From Mesorhizobium sp. LMG 17147 (GTDB lineage Bacteria; Pseudomonadota; Alphaproteobacteria; Rhizobiales; Rhizobiaceae): a stretch of DNA of 64,000 bases. The DNA lies in contig NZ_JANCTC010000013.1 of assembly GCF_024297145.1 (NCBI RefSeq), positions 1 to 64,000 of the forward strand, read 5' to 3'. Shown here one piece after another: positions 1-8,859 of the stretch (position 1 is its first letter; every line of letters begins with the position of its first letter). Made by a program: the position numbers and the translations under genes. The notes beneath the pieces were generated by a model, which was given only the letters and a program-made list of their open reading frames with translations, made no database searches and was not told where the DNA came from.

Positions 1-127
1 AAGCTGCCGCTCCGGGTCAAGCGTAAGGTCAAGTCCAGACACAAGCCGATCTCCGATCCCAATACAGGATCGGCAACCTCACAGATCGCGACCACTCCCG
101 AAAGGTGGTCAGGAAACACCGCTTACC
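1..127. other. Window edge upstream of the first RpiR gene
   Basis: No complete gene is visible here. On the minus strand an open frame runs from a GTG near position 109 out of the window and could be the first 36 or so codons of a divergently transcribed gene, but nothing in it is recognisable. The short AGGAAA stretch at the right end is the likely ribosome binding site of the RpiR gene that follows. Confidence 0.3.
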
Positions 128-943
128 ATGCGGAAGCCCCGACATACACAGAAATTGCTGCTAGACATCATCTATGATGCAATTAACACGGCTCCGAATG
201 CGCTCGCACGTATAGCTCTGTATGTTGCACAAGACCCCGAGGCTGTTCTGGCGCTGTCCATTGCCGACCTTGCGCGCAACACCGCTACCGGTTCTGCTTC
301 AATTGTAAGATTTTGCCGAACCTTGGGACTCTCGGGATTTCGCGAGTTTAAGATTGCGCTCAGCGGCGAAATTGAGCGGCGGAAGTTGAGCGGCGAACTG
401 GCTGAACGCGCGCCATCAGAAGCTGTAGACACAGCTCCTCGGATCGCCATCCTCAGTTCTGCTTTACAAAACTCAATTTCCGTGTCCGCTCGTGGTTTTG
501 ACGACCTTCAAATTAGTGGGTTTGCCAACCGCATCCGAGCGGCCCGACGCGTCGAACTGTTCGGCACGGGGCCGTCATCCGTCTGCGCTGATATTCTGGC
601 CATGCGACTGATCTGCCTAGGTTTCCCCGCACATTGCTCGGGGTCCGCCACCGTGTCTCACGCTCTCGCGCGAGGGCTTGGCTCGTTGAGCCTCGCCATT
701 GGCATTTCGTCGCGTGGCCACACTGTGGAAACCAAGGATTTTCTGGCTATTGCGCGCGAAACCGGAGCATACACGATTGCCATTACGACCCGCGTTGACT
801 GCCCGATCGCCCGGACTGCGGACGAGGTGGTATTGTTTACCTCGGCTGAGGCTTGGCCACAGGCCGGGTCGGCGATGCACGTGCCGCCTCTGGTGTTGCT
901 GAGCGAATATCTTTGCCAGTGTCTGCAGATGGCGGAAGTCTGA
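128..943 (+). CDS. RpiR/MurR-family transcriptional regulator
   Basis: This 271-residue protein has the two-part build of RpiR regulators. An N-terminal helix-turn-helix domain (about residues 10-85) carries the family hallmark RFCRTLGLSGFREFK. A C-terminal SIS sugar-phosphate-binding domain (about residues 130-250) includes LFGTGPSSVCAD and the SSRGHTVET loop. Such proteins usually repress or activate sugar and amino-sugar catabolic operons in response to a phosphosugar. No sugar gene is adjacent: the next genes are a convergent operon of another type, so its target may lie left of the window. A decayed close paralogue lies at 8860-9517. The ATG is preceded by AGGAAA. The family is secure; the ligand is unknown. 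Confidence 0.9.
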   Translation: MRKPRHTQKLLLDIIYDAINTAPNALARIALYVAQDPEAVLALSIADLARNTATGSASIVRFCRTLGLSGFREFKIALSGEIERRKLSGELAERAPSEAVDTAPRIAILSSALQNSISVSARGFDDLQISGFANRIRAARRVELFGTGPSSVCADILAMRLICLGFPAHCSGSATVSHALARGLGSLSLAIGISSRGHTVETKDFLAIARETGAYTIAITTRVDCPIARTADEVVLFTSAEAWPQAGSAMHVPPLVLLSEYLCQCLQMAEV

Positions 944-1521
944 ATCCCCACCAAGGCCAATTCGGGCAGTTCCGAGGTTATTTCCGGATCCCACCTCGGT
1001 CTTCGTCGCGCGTGCTCGCGTGCACGAGCCATTGAAGCGATAAACTTGAACCGCACTTTCGACTGTGCGTACTGCGTGCTTGTTACATGGAAACGACGAA
1101 CTCACCGAGCAACCCTCTTGCCACGGCGCGCGGGTGTTTGGTGATCATAGGGGAAGCTTCAACAATTGAGAAGCTGACGAACTACTACACCGGGATCAAA
1201 CCGGAGGACAAGGCAGGTTCCTCGTCGTTGGGCAAGGCTGCAGCACCAGGTCGACTCCGTGACCTAGGCGGTCCATGCGCAAGGTTCGACGGCGCGCTCG
1301 CCGACTGAGTGGCGCTGGAGGGCCTCGAGAGGGCATGGGTCGGCCGCAGCAGCGTGGGACGCAGGAAGGCAGGCAAGATCCTAGCTTCCTTCTTCACCGA
1401 CAGCAAGTCAGCGGCTCCTTTTGCCGGTCGACAGATCGGTGGACCAGGTCGAGCTTCTTCCATGTCCACTTCTACGTTTGCCACGGTGTTCGGGAATTCC
1501 TGGGAGATTGGGGGCTGACAT
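944..1521. other. Gene-free stretch between convergent genes
   Basis: About 580 bases separate the RpiR gene from the 3' end of the minus-strand five-gene operon. Short open frames exist on both strands, but none has a recognisable motif, good start context or partner. I see no clear terminator hairpin or repeat here. Confidence 0.4.
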
Positions 1522-2061
1522 CTATCGCGTGCTGCCACGAAGGTTGGTATTGACGTATTTCGCGAGGTCTAGCGCGGAGATGCTACCAACCAATTGGTCC
1601 AGACTCATTTCGGCCGAGATTGAGGCGGAATGCTCCAGGAGTGCAAGGAGATCATCCCTGTGCTTCGAATGGTGGTTCTCCAGGTGCATCTCGACCTTTC
1701 GCGCGATGACGTCCGCGAAACTCGCCCTTGTCCCAAAAAGCGGATCGTTGATTAACGCCGTCGGTCGTTCCTGTTCGAGAACCCAATTTATCGCCAGGGT
1801 CCCGTTCGATCTCAAGAATACGATCTCCAGCTCCGCGTCGGCAGGTCGCGATGTGGCAATGGAGAACCCCGCGTCCGCCAGAGCCCTGGTATCCTTATCC
1901 ACAGCCTGATTGAATGCGGCCAAATTGACATGATGAATGTCAATGTCGTTCGGCGCACGCTGGATGAACTGCGAAAGGACGCTACTGCCCGCTACCCAGC
2001 TATCTTTGCTCCGATTGCGCGAAATGGCGACCAACGCAATGCGCATCAGCTCGGGCATCAT
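1522..2061 (-). CDS. Nucleotidyltransferase-fold protein (AbiEii-like)
   Basis: This 179-residue protein shows the minimal nucleotidyltransferase signature: a glycine-serine turn (WVAGSSVLSQF) followed after about 14 residues by the paired acidic residues of NDIDI. A later segment, FADVIARKVEMHLENH followed by KHRDD, resembles the ARK and RD motifs of AbiEii/AbiGii-type toxins and related proteins of unknown substrate. It is the last gene of a minus-strand operon. Its ATG overlaps the stop of the methyltransferase gene (ATGA), so translation is probably coupled. No antitoxin partner (AbiEi-like) is next to it, which argues against a simple toxin-antitoxin role. It may instead nucleotidylate the product of the operon. 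The fold is moderately sure; the function is inferred. Confidence 0.6.
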   Translation of the reverse strand: MMPELMRIALVAISRNRSKDSWVAGSSVLSQFIQRAPNDIDIHHVNLAAFNQAVDKDTRALADAGFSIATSRPADAELEIVFLRSNGTLAINWVLEQERPTALINDPLFGTRASFADVIARKVEMHLENHHSKHRDDLLALLEHSASISAEMSLDQLVGSISALDLAKYVNTNLRGSTR

Positions 2062-2738
2062 GCGCTTGTGGCCTTCTTTGATATTGAGAACAGCCTGTAA
2101 GTTACTTTGACGTCGGGATAGGTCCCGGCTCGCAGAAGCACAGATGTGAGATCATTTGAACCCGCAATCTTTTCAAGAAGGTCGTCACGGGCATTAGTGC
2201 CGAACCCAAGAACGATACGACCTGATTCCGTAAGGAACCTTGGGCCATCTGAAAGAAATCTCTCGAGCAAGTTGTACCCTGGATCGATCGCACCACCTTC
2301 GAGGTCGTGGACAAACTCGTAATCTTCTGGAGCGTAGCTCGACGGGTAGTTCCAAAATATGATGTCGAACCTTCTGCCAGGTGGAACATTGTTAAATATA
2401 TCGCTTGCGATGACCTCGACGTTACTAATGCCGTTTCTTGCAGCATTCTCCAACGTGTTCGCGACGGCCCTCGGATTGATGTCACAAGTCAGCAACGACA
2501 GCGCGCCAGTCTTTGCCAACAGAAGGCCGGGAAGACCGAAACCGCAGCCGATTTCTAAGACGGTCTTTCCGTCGAATGGGGGAAAATTCTCGCTAATCCA
2601 ACGCCAACTCTGGAAGTGCTCTGGAGGAAAAACCCCTTCCTGTACGACCAGATCCAGTCCGAATGCCTGCATCTGACGCGGGAAAGTGGCTTGTTGACTT
2701 GTCCGAAGCGTTGTCCTGATACGATCAAGTTCGCTCAT
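2058..2738 (-). CDS. SAM-dependent methyltransferase (MTS/RsmC-like)
   Basis: This 226-residue class I methyltransferase has motif I VLEIGCGFGLPGLLLA, the motif II acidic residue in LLTCDINPRAV, and motif IV FWNYPSSY, a variant of the NPPY active-site loop used by N-methyltransferases of the MTS family (RsmC, HemK and similar). The N-terminal 60 residues precede the Rossmann core and may bind substrate. It overlaps both neighbours by ATGA junctions, so it is translated as part of the five-gene operon. A role in N-methylating the operon's small-molecule product is an inference from context; protein or RNA targets cannot be excluded. Confidence 0.75.
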   Translation of the reverse strand: MSELDRIRTTLRTSQQATFPRQMQAFGLDLVVQEGVFPPEHFQSWRWISENFPPFDGKTVLEIGCGFGLPGLLLAKTGALSLLTCDINPRAVANTLENAARNGISNVEVIASDIFNNVPPGRRFDIIFWNYPSSYAPEDYEFVHDLEGGAIDPGYNLLERFLSDGPRFLTESGRIVLGFGTNARDDLLEKIAGSNDLTSVLLRAGTYPDVKVTYRLFSISKKATSA

Positions 2739-3565
2739 TGTTCTCCGGCCTTCCGGCGCGGTGCCATGCCTGGTTGTTTTCCCGGCTCGACGGCATCAAC
2801 GGTTCGCTTCAGTAAGCAATTCCAAAGAGGCATTGAAAACAGACCGGCCTCAAGAATGAGGCGGTCCCAAGATGAGCGGAGGGGTGCATACCGGAAGAGG
2901 CCTTCTAGACCGGCTCGATCCCCCTGGAAATACCGCTGGACGGCTGTCGTTAGGCCCGACTTTGCTGCGGTTAGGAGTGCTCTGTCGTAACAGAATCTTG
3001 CGTGGGCAAACGCGCTACCATCACTCCGATTGTCCGGCATCGGCGCAGCTCCCCTGTCGCCGAGAACGTTTAGCAACATTTGGAAAGATGAATGGGCAAT
3101 GTAGCCGGAATCGAGAGAAATCCAAGCAGTCGCTTCGTCGCCCAACGACCGGCACCTAAGTATTCTCAGCTCAGCATCCATTACTTGATGACTATCGCTC
3201 ACATGAAGGAGGTTCGTCACGGGATTATCGCAGAAAAAGAGACTACGTACGGTGCCGGATAAAGCCTGGGCCGGCTGTGTGTTACCCTTCAGTTTTTGCG
3301 ACAAGTGCAGCGCATTAGGTCCGCTCCAGATCGTGGCGCAAACCGGACGCATGTCGAATAAGTCCAGCACCAATGGCCAATGCTTCCCGCCGGTGGAACA
3401 GGTAAGGGTATAAAACGCATCAATGGATTTGCGACTATGAATCGAAAAGAACCGTTCCGAGAGTTCCAAACCGGTTCGCCGGCGAATAAATTCGTCGAGC
3501 AGCGAGGTTAGGCCAGAGCGCGCGACTTCCGGGCCATACACTATCAGCGCCGTGGATGACATCAT
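2735..3565 (-). CDS. NDK-like protein with extra C-terminal region
   Basis: The first 140 residues of this 276-residue protein align by eye with nucleoside diphosphate kinase. They include RPVCATIWSGPNAL (NDK: GPVVAMVWEG.N), a KLKGNTQPAQALSGTVRS segment corresponding to the GATNP..A.PGTIRGD loop, and NLLHVSDS, which keeps the phospho-accepting histidine and its Asn and Ser neighbours. The N-terminal strand reads ALIVYGPEVARSGL where NDK has the nucleotide-contacting lysine (IIKPDA.K.G), so that lysine is missing. The remaining 130 residues match nothing I recognise. ATGA overlaps link it to the kinase before it and the methyltransferase after it. It may pass a second phosphate to the kinase product, or may be a non-catalytic or specialised descendant. 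Confidence 0.6.
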   Translation of the reverse strand: MMSSTALIVYGPEVARSGLTSLLDEFIRRRTGLELSERFFSIHSRKSIDAFYTLTCSTGGKHWPLVLDLFDMRPVCATIWSGPNALHLSQKLKGNTQPAQALSGTVRSLFFCDNPVTNLLHVSDSHQVMDAELRILRCRSLGDEATAWISLDSGYIAHSSFQMLLNVLGDRGAAPMPDNRSDGSAFAHARFCYDRALLTAAKSGLTTAVQRYFQGDRAGLEGLFRYAPLRSSWDRLILEAGLFSMPLWNCLLKRTVDAVEPGKQPGMAPRRKAGEQ

Positions 3566-4317
3566 GCCGCCCCCCCCAAAGGGTCGCTTGTGATATGGGC
3601 CTTCCTGCTCGCGACGGTGATCCTAGTCGCTCTAACGCGTCTCCCTTCCAGCCAATCGGCGAGACGAGCGGGATGACGGGCATTAATCACAACGCCGGGA
3701 AGGCTTTTCTTCGCCATGAATTCGACCGCGCAGGCGTCAATCGAGGTGTGGCCGAGAAGGACAAGATCTTGAGCAGCGATCTGCTCTATAAGTGCAGCGG
3801 GATCGTCGGTTGCTCCACCGCGATACACGCCATCGACATCTGTCAAAATCACCAGCTGTGGTGCCCCAGTTAACCAAGCGATCCACGCGGCAACGGCGTC
3901 GGATGTGACGTCCCAACTCCATTCCACTGGGTCAGCCGCAAACAGCAAACGGGAAGGCAGCAGCACTGGAATCTTCCCAAGTCTCGCGAGAGTTCGGCAT
4001 TCGCCTAGGCTGGCCGATGGAACTAGTTTGGAAGAGAAGGCGGCATCCGCAAGCAAATACCCCGTTTGGTCCTGTGCTAGAGCACACGCATGATGCGCGG
4101 TACACGGATCTAATCGCTCGGCTGCATCAATCGCCTCAATTGCTTTGTCCGGGATGCCGCCGCCTGGAACAAGTAGGATTCGATGGCCCTTATCGGCGAG
4201 ACGCTCAAGTTCAGCCAGTGCGAGCTTACACACGGCAAGATCACGCATGATGCTCCCGCCGAATTTGAGAACAATCGAAAAGCCATATGGTGGAAAACCT
4301 TTTATTGAGCAGTCCAT
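3562..4317 (-). CDS. Amino-acid-kinase-fold small-molecule kinase (MfnE-like)
   Basis: The 251 residues show the amino acid kinase fold. The N-terminal phosphate-binding KFGGS is at about residues 18-22 and a second glycine loop is VPGGG. The segment WDVTSDAVAAWIA is followed by VILTDVDGVY, the nucleotide-binding TDVDG motif. This WD-TSD pattern is characteristic of the branch that includes the archaeal methanofuran enzyme MfnE, which phosphorylates a phosphomonoester, and related kinases, rather than aspartokinase or glutamate kinase. The gene starts 18 bases after the aminotransferase stop, and its own stop overlaps the NDK-like start. In context it would phosphorylate an aminated intermediate made by the upstream enzyme. 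The substrate is unknown. Confidence 0.7.
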   Translation of the reverse strand: MDCSIKGFPPYGFSIVLKFGGSIMRDLAVCKLALAELERLADKGHRILLVPGGGIPDKAIEAIDAAERLDPCTAHHACALAQDQTGYLLADAAFSSKLVPSASLGECRTLARLGKIPVLLPSRLLFAADPVEWSWDVTSDAVAAWIAWLTGAPQLVILTDVDGVYRGGATDDPAALIEQIAAQDLVLLGHTSIDACAVEFMAKKSLPGVVINARHPARLADWLEGRRVRATRITVASRKAHITSDPLGGAA

Positions 4318-4335
4318 CGGCTTGCCATCCCGCCC

Positions 4336-5622
4336 TCAGGCAACAGATACGATCTCAGGAATTTTTGAAGCTAGGTTTGGAAGCGCTGCCCAGACCTTTT
4401 GAAACGCGGCCGCGTACAATTTCATCACTTCAACGTCGTTTGGTGGAGCGATCTCCGACACGTAAAACATGGTGTTCAATATCTTCATGGCGTTTGGAAA
4501 ATCGGTCCTTGACCATTGGCCGCAGATATCCGGCAGATATTCAAAGACGGGCTTCGTCAGCCAGACCGCAACGGGAACTCCCTCGGCTTGAAGAAGCTTA
4601 ATGATGAAATCCCTGGCCGTAGGGCCAGGTAGAAAACCGAGCTTTTCCGGCTCAAGACGCAACGGGAGATTCAGCATCGATTGTTGATGATCTGCTGGAT
4701 CGAAAAGAGGCAGAAGCCCTGAGAGGTGGCCAATCTCCTGCCAAAGGAACCTAGCATTCCTTCGCCTTTTTTTAAGCTGCCGGTCAAGCTGCTTGAGCCT
4801 GTGATTAGCAATGGCAGCAGAGAATACATTGGGTCGGTAATTGTAGCCTTTGGAGTTCGGGGAGAATATCCTAGCTCCACATCGCGACGAGCTTGTCAGC
4901 GAAACATTATCTACATGGTGGATCAGAGCAGGGTCCCTCGTCAGGACAAATCCAAGCTCACCTGCCCCGAGGTGTTTAGCTCCGTTGCCGGAGAGAGAGA
5001 GTGCATCGCTCTCCAAGTAAGCTCCATTGACAATATCTTTCGCAGCGCCAATTGATTGGCAAACATCATCGATAATCGCCACGCCTCGCGCTCGCGCCGC
5101 GAATCTCAAGCTGGGAACCAAGAGGTTATTTCCGAACAGATGAGTTATGAGCGTCGCCGCGTCACCTGGCTTGATGAGGGAGGCCGCCATCTTCTCATCA
5201 ACTCCGGCAAGGTCTGGCTCAACATCGACAAAGACCGGTTCGAGTCCACTGATCGCGATTGGGCCGACGGCTCCCGGCCAGTTCAAAGCCGACGTAACGA
5301 CTCGGCGACCTCGGTTCCGGTAGTAGTCGAGAGCCACGTGAATAGCGGCTGTGCCGCTTCCAACGGCGCGCACAGACCAGTTACCCGACCAATCCGCTAG
5401 CCGCTTTTCGAGCTCAATCACCATAGGGTGATTGACGCGATGATATTTGCCGCTTTCGACAACATTTGCGAGCGCCTTCAAATGTTTACGTTTCGCAGCT
5501 GGCCAAAGAACAACTCGCCCAGCCGGCACCGTGGGATCTCCTCCAAAGAGCGCAAGAGAAGTGTCCTTTTGGTGGACGCATCGTGTGCTTGCTGCCGTGG
5601 CTAAGCTTACATCCTTGGTCAT
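4336..5622 (-). CDS. DegT/DnrJ/EryC1/StrS-type PLP aminotransferase
   Basis: The protein is about 428 residues from the preferred ATG at 5622; an upstream in-frame start at 5673 would add 17 residues that look non-coding. The family hallmarks are present: the N-terminal FGGDP.VP..RV..WP entry, AVGSGTAAIHVAL, the Asp of VAIIDDVCQSIGA that contacts the pyridine nitrogen, and the Schiff-base lysine in SGNGAKHLGAGELGF. These enzymes aminate keto-sugars, cyclitols or 3-amino-5-hydroxybenzoate precursors using glutamine or glutamate. It is the first gene of the operon and likely supplies the amino group. The HLGAGELGF stretch resembles AHBA-synthase-type and cyclitol enzymes more than ordinary sugar transaminases, but this is only a reading by eye. 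Confidence 0.8.
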   Translation of the reverse strand: MTKDVSLATAASTRCVHQKDTSLALFGGDPTVPAGRVVLWPAAKRKHLKALANVVESGKYHRVNHPMVIELEKRLADWSGNWSVRAVGSGTAAIHVALDYYRNRGRRVVTSALNWPGAVGPIAISGLEPVFVDVEPDLAGVDEKMAASLIKPGDAATLITHLFGNNLLVPSLRFAARARGVAIIDDVCQSIGAAKDIVNGAYLESDALSLSGNGAKHLGAGELGFVLTRDPALIHHVDNVSLTSSSRCGARIFSPNSKGYNYRPNVFSAAIANHRLKQLDRQLKKRRRNARFLWQEIGHLSGLLPLFDPADHQQSMLNLPLRLEPEKLGFLPGPTARDFIIKLLQAEGVPVAVWLTKPVFEYLPDICGQWSRTDFPNAMKILNTMFYVSEIAPPNDVEVMKLYAAAFQKVWAALPNLASKIPEIVSVA

Positions 5623-5673
5623 ATGATCAAGCCTGGTTGTGTTACATCGGCCATCGGCCACTCGCGAAGTCAC

Positions 5674-6230
5674 GAGCCGAACCGAACCGTCTCTCGCATA
5701 CTTTTGCGTCTTGCAACGAGGCTCGGCTAACCCACAAGAGCAGAGTCGCTCCTGAGAACAGGCTGGGCGCCGTAGCGCCCTCGCTACGTTGAGTTCAGGA
5801 AAGAGCTTTCAAGCTCGCAACCGGCGTATGAGGCGTCAACCTCGTCGGAAATGAACTCGCTGAACGATTCAGTCCCTCCTTCGTAAATCAACACCTAATA
5901 GCCCCTGACAAGAAGGGGAAGTGGTCCTCTGAAATATATTTATGGATATATTATTTATTCTCCGCCTACCTTTAGCCTCCTATCTGAGATATTTTAGTAT
6001 CGGAAGTGACAACGCGAGGTTGCTTTTTCAGCCTCTCGTACCGGCACCATTTAAAAGATAAAAAGCGCAGCGCGGATGCGCAGGAATATCATCCCGCCAA
6101 AGCCGCGGGCCAGATAATCAGCCAACCTTGGCGAGCTGGGAGCACCCCGAGCTTCCGTAATTGGTTGAAGCACTCGCCGGACCGAGGGCCGGCGTCCAAT
6201 GTTAGTAGCCCCTTTCGCGAACACTCCGGC
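5674..6230. other. Upstream region of the five-gene operon
   Basis: No gene is supported. The segment 5935-6000 is strikingly AT-rich for this genome (a run around ATATATTTATGGATATATT) and lies about 300 bases upstream of the aminotransferase start, so it may hold the operon promoter. I could not find a nod box, a TGT-N10-ACA element or a sigma-54 promoter in it. Confidence 0.35.
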
Positions 6231-6606
6231 TAGTGGGTTTGTGTCAGAATGACCTCTCCCGGGATCGTATTCTGAGCGCTCAGTGAGGATGTATCTCGTT
6301 GTAGTCATCCCACCGGGCGATCTGGCGGAGAACCATGGGTGATCATGCAAGGAGTGATGCGAACGCAATCACGCTTGAAGGTTTTGACCCAGGCTTCCGA
6401 CACGTCGCTGGAGTGGGGCGCTTCACGGGCGTGGAGCAAGTAACGCGGTCAGCGCAGAGGCGAAGGCGCGTGTTCCTTGCCGGTGTAGGGGTGCCATTTT
6501 CCGACAGGTCTCGATCGGATGAGGCACCCTCGTCGATCCGAAGCGTGTCTTGACCGCCTCCAGCATCATATCGCACGGGACCCGCAGCCCTCCTGCGACG
6601 GCCCAA
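6230..6606 (-). pseudogene. IS3-family transposase (orfB) C-terminal remnant
   Basis: Reading the minus strand and changing frame restores a typical IS3-family integrase C-terminus. Segments equivalent to KTRFGSTRVPHPIE, SENGTP, SDVSEAWVKTFKRD and WDDYNEIHPH are recognisable in successive frames, with at least two frameshifts and an in-frame stop after IHPH. Only the region around the second and third catalytic acidic residues survives; the N-terminal half and orfA are gone. It is a fossil of an IS element between the five-gene operon and the GntR regulator. Confidence 0.7.
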
Positions 6607-6648
6607 GCCGAATGGCTCAGCTACTCGGCTGATGTCGGCGAAAATCGC

Positions 6649-7326
6649 TCACCAATACTTCTTTGTAAACGTGAAGTTTGCCAGCTGTCTCCTGCTCATA
6701 TTTTGCAAAGCGCGCGACACTGCGCGCTGTTCTACATCAAGGTGGTTAGTCAATGCGGATGCCACTGCGCTCGTAGTCTTGCCGAGCTGAGGCATTGCGT
6801 CAGTTAGCCTTGCAAGACTGGTTCGAAAAGCCGGGGAAAGCTCAGACGCGGTTATTTCCATGCGAAGGGCATGAGAGCAGAAACAGAACTTGTCGATGAT
6901 ATGGCAGATTTCGCAATTACATGCCCCCAGAGCTATGTCAGTGAATATTTCTTCCGCTCGAAGAGCGAGCTCCGTTGGAGATAACTCACCAGAGGGGGCG
7001 GTTCGGTCGAGAGGGTGAGTCCGTGTACGAGTTAGGGCGAAGGTAAGTGTTTCGCGCGCCACCACATACGAGTCCAATAGAACCCACTCGACCAGAGGTC
7101 TCGTAAAGTAGCCCCTTTGAGGAAAGGACACGATCTTCCCTTCCGCTGCAAGTCGGATAAGTGCTTCGCGTATAGGAGTCCGGCCGATGTTGAGGTCGGA
7201 CGCTAGCTCTTTATCGCTGAGATGCTGCCCCGGCATGTGGGATTTGCTGTAGAGCAATTGAAGTACCGCGTCGTAGGCTGCATCGGCTTTTGCGTTCTTC
7301 TTGGCTTCAATAGCCAAACTGGGCAT
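6649..7326 (-). CDS. GntR-family transcriptional regulator (FadR/FCD-like)
   Basis: The protein is about 225 residues from the ATG at 7326; a longer frame to 7368 exists but adds residues without similarity. The N-terminal winged helix has the GntR pattern: PGQHLSDKELASDLNIGR, then TPIREALIRLAAEGKI and a FPQRGYFTR wing. The C-terminal part is mainly helical, as in FCD ligand-binding domains, but contains an unusual cysteine-rich stretch (GACNCEICH, followed by KFCFCSH) that could bind a metal or be a local oddity. It stands alone between two IS remnants, so its target genes are not evident. The family is secure; the ligand is unknown. Confidence 0.8.
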   Translation of the reverse strand: MPSLAIEAKKNAKADAAYDAVLQLLYSKSHMPGQHLSDKELASDLNIGRTPIREALIRLAAEGKIVSFPQRGYFTRPLVEWVLLDSYVVARETLTFALTRTRTHPLDRTAPSGELSPTELALRAEEIFTDIALGACNCEICHIIDKFCFCSHALRMEITASELSPAFRTSLARLTDAMPQLGKTTSAVASALTNHLDVEQRAVSRALQNMSRRQLANFTFTKKYW

Positions 7327-7444
7327 TTCTGTCCGACGACATTGGGCCGCATTTTTGCAGAACCACATCTCTACGCTTCCCCTTTTTTCGACGTCCTTTG
7401 AACGTTCGATTAGCAGAATTTGAGTTTCTGCGGCGTGCTATTTC

Positions 7445-8265
7445 TCGACATCCGGACATGACGCATGATCGAGCACGTTCCTGAGGAAGTGCACGTAGCA
7501 GCGCTGCCATGCCGCTTCCGGGATCACCTCGCCGATCGCCGCGACCAGGCCGGCATGATCGTCTGACACGACCAGCTCGACGCCCTTGAGGCCGCGCGCC
7601 TTCAAGCCACGAGAAAGTCCCTCCAGGCCGAGCGGCTCTCACGATTGGCCATCTCCACGGCCAGGATCTGACGCCGGCCGTCCCAGTCGATGCCAACCGC
7701 GATCAGCACCGCCTGGTTCATGACGATGCCGGCTTCGCGCACCTTCTCGTAGCGAGCATCGAGGATGAGGTAGGCAAAAGGCTCTTGAAGCGGGCGCTCG
7801 GCAAACGCTTTCAGGCTCTCGTCCAGGCGTTTGTTGATGGCCGAGATGGACGAGGCCGAGAAGGCATGACCGCACAGTTCTTCCGTGATCGCCTTGACCT
7901 TGCGGGTCGACACGCCCTGCACATACATCTCCGCAAGCGTGGCCACCAAGGCCCGCTCCGAACGCTGGTAACGCTCGAAAAGCTCGGTGGAGAAGCGGCC
8001 GGCCCGGTCCTGCGGAACTCGCAGCTCAAGCTTGCCGACACGGGTGACAAGAGTGCGGCCATAATAACCCGAGCGATAGCCGAGCCGCTCCGGTGTGCGC
8101 TCGCCTTTCGAAGCACCCAGAGCCTCGTCCATCTCGGCCTCGAGCACCTCCTGCATCACCGCCCGGATCACTTCGTGCAGACCTTGCGGGTCCGAAAGCA
8201 GAATGTCTTTGACGGCGGCGCTGGCGGTCTTACTTTCAGTCTTGGGTCATGGTGGCGTTCCTTCG
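7445..8265 (-). pseudogene. IS256-family transposase, frameshifted and truncated
   Basis: The longest intact piece (8171-7602) encodes IS256-type transposase sequence, including ERLGYRSGYYGR, LRVPQDRAGRFSTELFERY, EMYVQGVSTRKVKAITEEL and YLILDARYEKVREAG with the first catalytic acidic residue. Upstream, the frame continues to a position where the natural ATG (near 8250) lies one frame away, indicating a 5' frameshift. Downstream, after RDFL, a second frameshift at about 7612 leads into another frame that keeps the family order (ARGLKGVEL, then SDDHAGLVAAIGEVIPEA, then WQRCYVHFLRN). The reading then stops abruptly near 7445, so roughly the last third is missing. The element cannot make an active transposase. 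Confidence 0.85.
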
Positions 8266-8269
8266 CGGG

Positions 8270-8859
8270 AATCAGGTGACGTTGAACATCACCAGCCTGC
8301 CATGACCGCCCCCTCTCAGCGAATTTGCAGAACTCTCAGCACACTACCGGGAAGCCTCAGAGGACCGGACGCGGAAAGATCTAGGAGGCGTTAGGCGCTC
8401 GACGCACCTGAGCTGCGCGCAAACCATTTCCTGCGCTCGTCGCTTCGCCACGCTAGACTAGCGGACTGCGCAACCCTGACCAGTTCCGCCCGGCGAGCGC
8501 TTACCACGGGGGCTTTGACCCACTCTCGGTGACATTTCTTTACAGCGCCGACTAACGGCCCTTAGCAGATCCAACTTGCCGCGGCCGTACATCTGTCGTT
8601 TCACCAGTTTGCGCTTGGCCCTCGCTTTGTTCGTAGACCATACTTCGGTGGTCGCCGCACGACGGCCGTCGTCACTAACGGAGCGACCGTTCTGACGGAA
8701 CTTCCCGGGGTGGCATCTCTTGTCATTGCCCTCGGAGAGGCCCGGCTCCGACTAAAACTACACTTGGCGATCTGAAGAGCGAAAGGAAGGCTTCGCTGAA
8801 GGCGGTGTTGGCACCAACAGAGATCTTACCAAGCGTTCGCACAGCTATGCTTTGGTTCG
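8270..8859. other. Degenerate DNA flanking the IS256 remnant
   Basis: About 590 bases contain no convincing gene on either strand. The part next to 8290-8345 may include the end of the IS256 element, but the second terminal repeat is lost with the truncated side, so I cannot define it. Confidence 0.35.

Noticed and set aside
5674..6230. Possible nod box in the AT-rich region upstream of the five-gene operon
   Set aside because: No match to the core ATC-N9-GAT arrangement with the expected length was found; only AT-richness remains.
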